Source of the DNA: Atlantibacter hermannii
Lineage (GTDB): Bacteria; Pseudomonadota; Gammaproteobacteria; Enterobacterales; Enterobacteriaceae
Assembly (NCBI GenBank): GCA_900635495.1
Contig: LR134136.1
Location: forward strand, 4,092,001 to 4,156,000
Length of the DNA: 64,000 nucleotides
Direction of reading: 5' to 3'
The notes beneath the pieces are model-generated. The model saw nothing but the letters and a program-made list of their open reading frames with translations. It was not told the DNA's origin and searched no databases. A program made the translations under genes and the position numbers. This document shows, one piece after another, positions 47,871-54,514 of this stretch (its first letter is position 1; each line of letters opens with the position of its first letter).

Positions 47871-48434
47871 TTTCACAGGTCGTTGAAACCTAAATAATAA
47901 AATTCTTACCTGCAATGAATAATTCAATTCAGCGAAACGTAAAACGCCACTATCAGGACATAAAATACTTGCCTTAACCGCGCAAAATTAATTTATGGCA
48001 TAAACCGTAAAAAGTCAGCATTTTCATTAAGTTGAATTATTGATTGCACGTAAAACCTGGAACCAAATCCGGCCTGGCCTGGATTTCGTTATGCAAATAT
48101 GAATGTATAGTTAATGAATAATAAAACACCCACTATTTCAGTTAAGTAGTATCAAATAAATACGACTAAAGAATGAGATTTGCCTGAGGTTATTTCTGAC
48201 GGAAAGCCGTGATGCTTCACATGGAAATATCCACATTAAAACAATGGCTTTAGAATAACTAAAAAATCAATTTTGAATCTGGCGAATAAAAGAACAAATG
48301 TGATATAGTTCACACATCAGATGCAACGACAGCATTTGCGTTCATTGTTAGAAACCCTACGCTTGTTAGCAACCCTCCGGGAGCACCCTCTCCCGTGCTA
48401 ATAAGTGTTGCCTTTATTTAAAGGAATCAGTGAC
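47871..48434 (+). promoter_or_regulatory. Spacer with perfect CRP site upstream of yjcB
   Basis: A 560-base gene-free, AT-rich spacer. At 48299-48314 TGTGA-TATAGT-TCACA is a perfect CRP consensus, about 120 bases ahead of yjcB. A small hairpin GGGAG-CACC-CTCCC lies at about 48380. A short untranslated RNA or leader between 48340 and 48430 is possible but unsupported. Confidence 0.6.
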
Positions 48435-48713
48435 ATGGCTACCCTGACGACTGGCATTGTTATGATGCGCTGGCAAATTTTCAGCGCAGTGATGATGTTT
48501 CTTGCCAGCACGCTGAATATTCAGTTTCGTAAATCTGACTATGCAGTGTTGGCGGTGATCAGCAGCGGCATAGGCATCGCGGCGTCTTGCGCTTTTGCGA
48601 CAGGACTGCTGGGTTTGTCTATCGATTTTGCAGCGACATGGACTCACTTTAAGGATGTTATGTGGGACGTTCTCAGCAAAACGCCGCCCGAGTGGCCACT
48701 GATCCTGACCTGA
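48435..48713 (+). CDS. yjcB: Small membrane protein YjcB
   Basis: A 92-aa protein, MATLTTGIVMMRWQIFSAVM at the start and TPPEWPLILT at the end, clearly E. coli YjcB, with three hydrophobic segments. I start it at 48435; the upstream in-frame ATG at 48405 is not conserved. Function unknown. A strong bidirectional terminator follows. Confidence 0.92.
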   Translation: MATLTTGIVMMRWQIFSAVMMFLASTLNIQFRKSDYAVLAVISSGIGIAASCAFATGLLGLSIDFAATWTHFKDVMWDVLSKTPPEWPLILT

Positions 48714-48722
48714 TTGTTCTTC

Positions 48723-48749
48723 GCCTCTGCCATGCAGAGGCTTTTTTTT
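48723..48749. terminator. Bidirectional terminator between yjcB and the next gene
   Basis: GCCTCTGC-AT-GCAGAGGC with eight T on the plus strand. The convergent 114-aa gene ends at 48748, inside the T run. Confidence 0.85.
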
Positions 48750-49092
48750 ACATGCAGCCTGCGCAACTGGTACAGCGCCAGTCCTGACGATTGATCGCCT
48801 TCCAGAAGGCACGATAGTTTGCTTCGTCCAGCGGGATTGCGTTATCAAAAAAGCAGTCCGTCAGCCATTCGGCGTTTTCGATTATCCATTCATCTTCCGG
48901 TAAACCATCGGCAAAGGTTTCATCCTCAGGATCGATAATCGAATAAATACCGTGGGTTCCCATATCCTTCTCGCGACGCGCTTCAGGTAATTCAACGGGT
49001 CGTCCTTCATAAGTAATTATCCAGTGCCCATGACAGAGTAAATTACCCCGGCGGCTCCAGTCAGCCGTGAATGGATTGGTGACTCCAGACAT
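48748..49092 (-). CDS. Hypothetical protein with C-terminal Cys motif
   Basis: A 114-aa acidic protein starting MSGVTNPFTADWSRRGNLLC, behind a good AGGGAGAAAGA site. The middle is rich in Asp and Glu (SIIDPEDETFADGLPEDEW) and the end is WRCTSCAGCM, a CxxCxxC arrangement that could bind metal. No membrane segment or signal peptide. I do not recognise a family. It ends convergently with yjcB. Confidence 0.7.
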   Translation of the reverse strand: MSGVTNPFTADWSRRGNLLCHGHWIITYEGRPVELPEARREKDMGTHGIYSIIDPEDETFADGLPEDEWIIENAEWLTDCFFDNAIPLDEANYRAFWKAINRQDWRCTSCAGCM

Positions 49093-49875
49093 TCTTTCTC
49101 CCTGTATTTGCGAAATAGAGATGTAGCGCTTTATTTAACACCTGATCGCTATTGTTTATGTGCGTGACAATAACGCGACACATAAAGCCTTTTAATCTTC
49201 ATGGGATAGTGTGGCACCCGTTGAATAATGCTGAAATCCTAACAAAGAGGTAGAAAGCGTGAGTAAAGGAAGCGGTGTTGAAAATAAATAGTGGGCGAAG
49301 TACCAGGTGGCAGGGATATTATTGATGCAGATGCACGACATAAAAATAAAAAACCCGCAATAATTATCGCGGGTTGTTTGATAACGCCTGGTTCCGTATC
49401 AGAACGGTAGTTCACATAAAGAACCGAAAAAAACCCCATCTCATTGAAAATAAATAAATAATTGAATTTCAATTTAAAAGTGTCAACTTCATCGCACCTT
49501 TTGCGAATTTTTACCAATCCTTGGATGAAATCCGGCTGGCGGACGTAAGGATAGTATCTTTACACATTTACTCATGGTTGCTCCCAGTAACCGTAGTTGG
49601 TTGTCCCTGTCGATGTAGCTGATCTGCACCTGCACCTGCACCTGCACCTGCACCTGCACCTGCACCTGCACCTGCATATCCTAAAATTTAGTGAGAAAAA
49701 ATATCACTGGATATAATTCAAACGATCAATTTCTTTTCATATGGACTCAACCTTATATAATGAATTGCATTATTAGCCACTGTTAGAAAATCATGAACAA
49801 TTATTCCATTTCGAGAACTCATCAAATGATACGGGCGCGGCATAACGCCGCACTCATTCATTGGAGTAAATTCAA
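49093..49875. other. AT-rich spacer with short minus-strand frame and repeat
   Basis: Only two things stand out: the hexamer tandem repeat at 49624-49676, and an ATTATCGCGGGTTGTTTGATAAC-type inverted stretch near 49357. A minus-strand frame (49489-49677) is made of Gln-Val repeats from the hexamer array, followed by about 44 residues; I cannot say if it is translated. Base composition is clearly lower in GC than the backbone. Confidence 0.5.
49624..49676. repeat. Hexanucleotide tandem repeat (CTGCAC)8
   Basis: Eight complete CTGCAC units plus a partial ninth (CTGCA). Copy number of such arrays changes by slipped-strand mispairing, but since the unit is six bases the reading frame would not shift. 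On the minus strand it encodes (Gln-Val)n after an ATG. Confidence 0.95.
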
Positions 49876-50085
49876 TTGGTTAGAAATAGATCATGGCGAC
49901 GTCATCAAACTGTGCGTCTAAAAGCTAGACGGATAAAATATCTCTTGTCAACGCACCAAACACATAACGCATTGGGGAAAGTTTATTGTACTCCCTGCCG
50001 ATGCTCCTGTTACCTATGTGGACACAAACGAACACATCATGGTCAGAATCAACAAGAGCGGAGGGCGCGACTGCTGTTCACATAA
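49876..50085 (+). CDS. Small Cys-rich protein (CSCYLCG type)
   Basis: A 69-codon frame with a TTG start (TTGGTTAGAAATAGA) nine bases after GGAG. The product is very basic, with SWRRHQTVRLKARRIKYLLS followed by GKVYCTPCRCSCYLCGHKR, a C-x2-C-x-C-x2-C array that should bind metal, perhaps zinc. I recall similar small proteins of unknown function in many bacteria, with the same order: basic helix, K(V)Y-x-TP, CSC-x2-C-G-x-x-R. The out-of-frame ATG at 49893 makes the start choice less certain. Confidence 0.65.
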   Translation: MVRNRSWRRHQTVRLKARRIKYLLSTHQTHNALGKVYCTPCRCSCYLCGHKRTHHGQNQQERRARLLFT

Positions 50086-50257
50086 TTTCACTTATCTATG
50101 AGAAGGCACAGTGCTAAAAAAATAATTTAGCACTGTACTGATTTTGGGCTAAGGTCACTAAATCCGAAAAGTGTGCAGCCCTAGCGATCATCGGAACTTA
50201 TCAGTGCATCAGAAGTTGATAATTATAGTCCCGCAAACTCATGCATCAGGATGCCTA

Positions 50258-50799
50258 TTATTTTCTACTCAGCATCCTAAATATATCAAGTGCTTTAGAA
50301 CAGGTGTAATATAAATAGGGCTCCAGGATGCAAAGCCTTTCAAGCATCAGTTCCATTCTCTCAATAGAGTCTTCGCTGATTGGCAAATACGCCAATTCAG
50401 TGCACCATTGCCCTATATATTCTGCCCAGCCATTTTTATCTTCAAAGGCCGCCCCCGCCACGAAACCTATTGCCAGGTAGTTTTCGGGCTCAGAATCCAC
50501 ATCAATATAGTCCCGATAGAGTCGACTTAAGATCGTCACCGATGCAGCAAGCTTTTTACTTCTGGTCATACAGGCAACCTGAGCCAGCCCGTTTAACACC
50601 TGGTAGACAGAATCCTTGTCATTAACCGCTGCCAACTTGTGCTGTGCGCTTTCGAGTAGTGAAACTGCTCTGTCCAAATATTCATCGCCAATTTTCCAGA
50701 AGGGTGCTGAATTCATCAAAACCTTATAGGACTCAAATGAAGCTTCACCGTTAATATGTTTAGCAAGCAAATTCGAGATTTCATCCGGCACAACCACTG
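50258..50799 (-). pseudogene. Hypothetical gene split by an IS3-family element, 3' part
   Basis: The minus strand encodes 180 residues (VVVPDEISNLLAKHINGEAS to SKALDIFRMLSRK), helical and without a known motif. It stops at the left end of the insertion sequence. The 5' continuation lies beyond that element at 52020-52143. Removing the element and one copy of the ACTG duplication joins them in phase (GNSAP-VVVPDEIS). The N-terminal end is lost at the second insertion. Function not recognised. Confidence 0.8.
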
Positions 50800-50870
50800 T
50801 GACCTGCTCCCCGTTGATTAATACACCCCGATGTTAGTAATGTCTTCATAAGCCACATGAGGACATCCCC

Positions 50871-51161
50871 ATGAAGAAGCGTTTTTCCGACGAACAGATC
50901 ATCAGTATTCTCCGCGAAGCGGAAGCCGGAGTTTCTGCCCGCGAGCTCTGCCGTAAGCACGCCATTTCAGATGCCACCTTTTACACCTGGCGCAAGAAGT
51001 ATGGCGGTATGGAGGTGCCCGAGGTTAAGCGGCTTAAATCTCTTGAAGAGGAGAACGCCCGCCTCAAGAAGCTACTTGCCGAAGCCATGCTGGATAAGGA
51101 GGCACTTCAGGTGGCTCTGGGCGAAAGTACTGACGACAGGCCAGAAGCGGGAAGCCGTTGA
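50871..51161 (+). CDS. IS3-family transposase OrfA
   Basis: A 96-aa protein with an N-terminal helix-turn-helix (MKKRFSDEQIISILREAEAG, then LCRKHAISDATFYTWRKKYG) and a leucine-zipper helix (VKRLKSLEEENARLKKLLAEA). It binds the inverted repeats. The full transposase OrfAB is normally made by -1 frameshifting into orfB near the end of this gene. Confidence 0.92.
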   Translation: MKKRFSDEQIISILREAEAGVSARELCRKHAISDATFYTWRKKYGGMEVPEVKRLKSLEEENARLKKLLAEAMLDKEALQVALGESTDDRPEAGSR

Positions 51162-51165
51162 GTTT

Positions 51166-51990
51166 ATGTGTGATGCGACCGGTCTGTCGCAACGTCGTGC
51201 CTGCAGGCTTACAGGTTTGTCTCTGTCGACCTGCCGCTATGAGGCTCAGCGTCCGGCAGCTGATGCGCTTTTATCAGGGCGCATCACTGAGCTGGCACTG
51301 GAGCGCAGGCGTTTTGGCTACCGCCGCATCTGGCAGCTGCTGCGTCGGGAGGGCCTTCGCGTCAATCACAAGCGGGTATACCGTATTTACCACCTTAATG
51401 GACTGAGCGTAAAACGCAGACGACGCCGTAAAGGGCTGGCAACCGAACGGTTTCCGCTTCTGCGCCCGGATGCGCCGAACCTGACATGGTCGATGGATTT
51501 CGTTATGGACGCACTGGCCAACGGCCGGAGGATCAAGTGCCTGACCTGTGTGGATGATTTCACGAAGGAGTGTCTGACGATCACCACTGCTTTCGGTATT
51601 TCAGGCGTTCAGGTCACGCGTATTCTGGACAGCATCGCGCTGTTTAGGGGCTATCCGGCGACAATAAGAACCGATCAAGGCCCGGAATTTACCTGCCGCG
51701 CGCTCGATCAATGGGCCTTTGAGCATGGTGTGGAACTACGTCTTGTCCAGCCAGGTAAGCCAACGCAGAACGGATTTATTGAGAGTTTTAACGGACGCTT
51801 TCGCGATGAGTGTCTGAATGAACACTGGTTCAGCGATATTCTTCATGCCCGGAAAACGATTAATGACTGGCGGCAGGATTATAACGAGTGCCGTCCCCAT
51901 TCATCGCTGGATTACCAGACACCAGCTGAATTCGCAACGGACTGGCGAAACAGGAAATATGAAGAAAAACCAACCGACATTACTAACTGA
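51166..51990 (+). CDS. IS3-family transposase OrfB (DDE integrase)
   Basis: About 274 aa from an internal ATG; translated mostly as the OrfAB fusion. HTH_21 region RRFGYRRIWQLLRREGLRV is followed by the DDE catalytic core: WSMDFVMDAL (first Asp), IRTDQGPEFTC (second Asp) and GFIESFNGRFRDECLNEHWF (Glu). All three are intact, so the element may be active. Confidence 0.93.
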   Translation: MCDATGLSQRRACRLTGLSLSTCRYEAQRPAADALLSGRITELALERRRFGYRRIWQLLRREGLRVNHKRVYRIYHLNGLSVKRRRRRKGLATERFPLLRPDAPNLTWSMDFVMDALANGRRIKCLTCVDDFTKECLTITTAFGISGVQVTRILDSIALFRGYPATIRTDQGPEFTCRALDQWAFEHGVELRLVQPGKPTQNGFIESFNGRFRDECLNEHWFSDILHARKTINDWRQDYNECRPHSSLDYQTPAEFATDWRNRKYEEKPTDITN

Positions 51991-52019
51991 AGGTTGTATC
52001 TAATCCTGGGGGCAGGTCA

Positions 52020-52143
52020 ACTGGTGCAGAGTTACCTTCCAATGGCCCAGGTAAGAACGAATGCAAATTCAATCGCGAACCAAGCATAAGCTCCTTTTTT
52101 AAGTACTCAACAACCTCACTCCTATTGGCCTCTTGACATACGT
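52020..52143 (-). pseudogene. 5' part of the IS-split hypothetical gene
   Basis: The minus strand reads VCQEANRSEVVEYLKKELML onward to PLEGNSAPV in the same phase as the 3' part once the element and duplication are removed. Its own N-terminus is missing: the next 1230 bases are another insertion sequence, and beyond that lies a different gene. It is thus truncated on one side and split on the other. Confidence 0.75.
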
Positions 52144-52206
52144 TGAATCGCCACGGGTTTAACAGACACCTCAGAGTCATTTAAGATGGCTTAAAGAGAG
52201 GTGCCC

Positions 52207-52485
52207 ATGAGCGGTAAGCGTTATCCCGAAGAGTTTAAAACTGAAGCAGTCAAACAGGTTGTTGATCGCGGTTATTCTGTTGCCAGCGTTGCAACACGTC
52301 TCGATATCACCACCCACAGCCTTTATGCCTGGATAAAGAAGTACGGTCCGGATTCTTCCACTAATCAAGAACAGTCAGATGCTCAGGCCGAGATCCGCCG
52401 TCTCCAGAAAGAGCTGAAACGGGTTACCGACGAACGGGACATATTAAAAAAAGCCGCGGCGTACTTCGCAAAGCTGTCCGACTGA
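52207..52485 (+). CDS. IS3-family transposase OrfA (second element)
   Basis: About 92 aa from MSGKRYPEEFKTEAVKQVVD, with helix-turn-helix VASVATRLDITTHSLYAWIKK and a zipper IRRLQKELKRVTDERDILKKA. An A7G slippery run (52446-52453) in ILKKAAAYF is the expected -1 frameshift site for making OrfAB. An ATG two codons upstream (52201) is also possible. Confidence 0.9.
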   Translation: MSGKRYPEEFKTEAVKQVVDRGYSVASVATRLDITTHSLYAWIKKYGPDSSTNQEQSDAQAEIRRLQKELKRVTDERDILKKAAAYFAKLSD

Positions 52486-53355
52486 GGTACGCCTTTATCC
52501 GTGACAACTCCTGTTGCTGGCCTGTTCGCCTGCTCTGTCGGGTGCTGGATGTTCATCCCAGTGGTTTTTACGCCTGGCTTCAGCAGCCGCATTCACAACG
52601 CCATCAGGCAGACCTGAGACTGACAGGACAGATTAAACAGTTCTGGCTGGAATCGGGATGCGTCTATGGTTATCGCAAAATCCATCTGGATCTGCGTGAC
52701 AGCGGGCAACAGTGCGGAGTAAACAGAGTCTGGAGACTGATGAAACGTGTCGGAATAAAGGCTCAGGTCGGATACCGAAGGCCCGCGGCACGTAAAGGCG
52801 AGGCCAGTATCGTGTCACCCAACAGGCTCCAGCGACAGTTCAATCCGGATGCTCCTGATGAGCGTTGGGTAACGGACATAACCTACATCAGGACCCACGA
52901 AGGCTGGCTGTATCTTGCCGTTGTTGTTGATCTGTTCTCACGCAAAATTATCGGCTGGTCCATGCAATCCCGGATGACAAAGGACATTGTCCTGAACGCA
53001 CTGCTGATGGCTGTATGGCGGCGTAATCCCGAAAAACAGGTGCTGGTTCATTCGGATCAGGGCAGTCAGTACACAAGCCATGAGTGGCAGTCGTTCCTGA
53101 AATCACACGGCCTGGAGGGTAGCATGAGCCGTCGCGGTAACTGCCATGATAATGCGGTTGCAGAAAGTTTTTTTCCAGTTGTTGAAACGTGAACGGATAA
53201 AGAAAAAGATCTACGGAACGCGGGAAGAAGCCCGCAGTGATATTTTTGATTACATCGAAATGTTTTATAACAGTAAGCGTCGGCATGGTTCTAGCGAACA
53301 GATGTCACCGACAGAATATGAAAACCAGTATTATCAACGGCTCGGAAGTGTCTAG
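52482..53355 (+). CDS. IS3-family transposase OrfB (second element), frameshifted
   Basis: Read as the -1 extension of OrfA: RYAFIRDNSCCWPVRLLCRV, then HTH region SGCVYGYRKIHLDLRDSG and the DDE core WVTDITYIRTHEG, VHSDQGSQYTSHEW and NAVAESFF. Seven T at 53168-53174 shift the frame right after the catalytic Glu; six T would continue QLLKRERIKKKIYGTREEAR to the usual end EYENQYYQRLGSV. It could be a true mutation that inactivated the element or the same kind of sequence error seen elsewhere in the window. Confidence 0.85.
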
Positions 53356-53373
53356 ATTATCCGTGGCGATTCA

Positions 53374-53494
53374 TGGTACTAAGGGATCGTCTGGCCAGGA
53401 TAAATTCATTGGGTAAAGCAACTGGCATACCAGAAGCATCCAGCATCATTGGTATTTGCTCACCTGTTTTGTGCGTGACTAACTCTATTTTCAT
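53374..53494 (-). pseudogene. N-terminal fragment of a tyrosine-recombinase-like gene
   Basis: From an ATG at 53494 the minus strand reads MKIELVTHKTGEQIPMMLDA and then SGMPVALPNEFILARRSLST, 40 residues, and ends at the insertion sequence. This resembles the N-terminus of integrases from enterobacterial genomic islands (a short beta hairpin, then PNE-x-IL-x-RR-x-LS before the core-binding domain). The rest is absent. If right, an integrated island once stood beside ssb. Confidence 0.55.
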
Positions 53495-53593
53495 TACACC
53501 ACCATTGTTAACAAAACAAGGATAGCTGCAAAACCCATCTTTACAATATAATTAATTATACGATTTCACAAAAAACACAGAACTATGCAGTAC

Positions 53594-53632
53594 AAAAAAG
53601 CCCTTTCAAATGTTTACACACTTAAAGGGCTT
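53594..53632 (-). terminator. Candidate terminator downstream of ssb
   Basis: Arms AAGCCCTTT and AAAGGGCTT with a 17-base loop and, on the minus strand, a T run after the second arm. It lies 83 bases after the ssb stop. The spacer 53495-53714 holds nothing else that I can identify. Confidence 0.65.
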
Positions 53633-53714
53633 AATTTTTCATTTATCCTTAGTAAAACCAATCTATTAAATAAACCAGATTAAGAATTACTTAACAAAAA
53701 TCACTTTATGTCAT

Positions 53715-54255
53715 TCAGAACGGAATATCGTCGTCGAAGTCCATTGGCGGCTCATTGTTAGATGAGGCTGGCGCCTGTTGCTGCTGCGGACGTGATTGCG
53801 CGCCGCCGCTGAACTGGTTGCCGCCCTGAGCTTGCTGCGGCTGCTGGAGGCTGACCCCAACCGCCCTGCTGCTGACCACCGCCAGCCGGCGCGCCGCCGC
53901 CCTGACGTCCGCCTAACATCTGCATTACGCCGCCGATTTGTGGAACGTTAATCTCGGTGGTATAGCGTTCCTGACCAGATTGATCGGTCCATTTGCGGGT
54001 ACGCAGTTGGCCTTCGATATAAACCTGAGAACCTTTACGCAGATATTCGCCTGCCACTTCAGCCAGTTTGCCGAACATCACAACGCGGTGCCACTCAGTC
54101 TGTTCCTTCATTTCGCCGGTTTGCTTATCGCGCCAGGAGTCAGAAGTAGCCAGCGTGAAGTTAGCGACTGCGCCGCCACTTGGCAAATAGCGTACTTCCG
54201 GGTCCTGGCCCAGATTACCCACGAGAATAACCTTGTTTACGCCTCTGCTGGCCAT
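53715..54255 (-). CDS. ssb: Single-stranded DNA-binding protein Ssb, one apparent frameshift
   Basis: Essential ssDNA-binding protein of replication and repair. The OB fold is intact: MASRGVNKVILVGNLGQDPE, EQTEWHRVVMFGKLAEVAGEYL and GSQVYIEGQLRTRKW. In the Gly/Gln-rich linker the frame shifts at 53846-53847 (one G too many on the plus strand). Read as given, the protein ends without the partner-binding tail; with one base removed it reads QQPQQAQGGNQFSGGAQSRP to PPMDFDDDIPF, the invariant acidic tip, with a stop at 53715-53717 and about 179 aa. Because this tip is essential in E. coli, I take the indel as a sequence error. It is divergent from uvrA with a LexA box between. Confidence 0.95.
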
Positions 54256-54400
54256 GATCGAGTCTCCTGAAAGGTTTCTAAATAGTGTAAACGCGCGATT
54301 GTACCATCACAAAGCCGCAGTTTGATAGCTGCGAGCAGGATTCCAGAAAAAAGCGCCGGCGAACATTTTTGCACAAACCGACACAAGATGCATTCCAATA

Positions 54401-54416
54401 CTGTATATCCATTCAG
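54401..54416. promoter_or_regulatory. LexA (SOS) box between ssb and uvrA
   Basis: TACTGTATATCCATTCAG matches the E. coli uvrA LexA site (CTGTATAT-x-CATTCAG). It lies 98 bases ahead of uvrA and 146 ahead of ssb, and both are known SOS-linked genes. Confidence 0.88.
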
Positions 54417-54514
54417 GTCAAATTGTGTCATAATTAGCCGTTTCTGGCAGCCGGTTCTCTTCTCTTCCGCAACACGAAAGACCAGGCAAACAGCGTTTCT
54501 ACCGGGAAAGGTGA

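Larger units (their letters stand above)
50800..52019 (+). mobile_element. IS3-family insertion sequence (IS407-type), complete
   Basis: 1220 bases bounded by imperfect inverted repeats: TGACCTGCTCCCCG at the left and, as reverse complement at the right, TGACCTGCCCCCAG. A four-base duplication ACTG flanks it (50796-50799 and 52020-52023), the size made by the IS407 group. It carries intact orfA and orfB in the -1 frame arrangement. It interrupts a host-region gene. Confidence 0.93.
52144..53373 (+). mobile_element. Second IS3-family insertion sequence, orfB frameshifted
   Basis: 1230 bases between inverted repeats TGAATCGCCACGGGTTTAAC (left) and, reverse-complemented at the right, TGAATCGCCACGGATAATCT. 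It is a different subgroup from its neighbour. The flanking bases do not match (CGT before, TGG after), so no target duplication is seen. This suggests a deletion or recombination next to the element after insertion, consistent with different genes on its two sides. Confidence 0.9.

Noticed and set aside
49624..49676. Possible CRISPR array
   Set aside because: The repeat unit is six bases with no spacers; it is a simple tandem repeat.
48714..53714. Salmonella pathogenicity island 4 between ssb and soxSR
   Set aside because: No sii gene, giant adhesin or type I secretion gene is present in the interval; only the location is shared.
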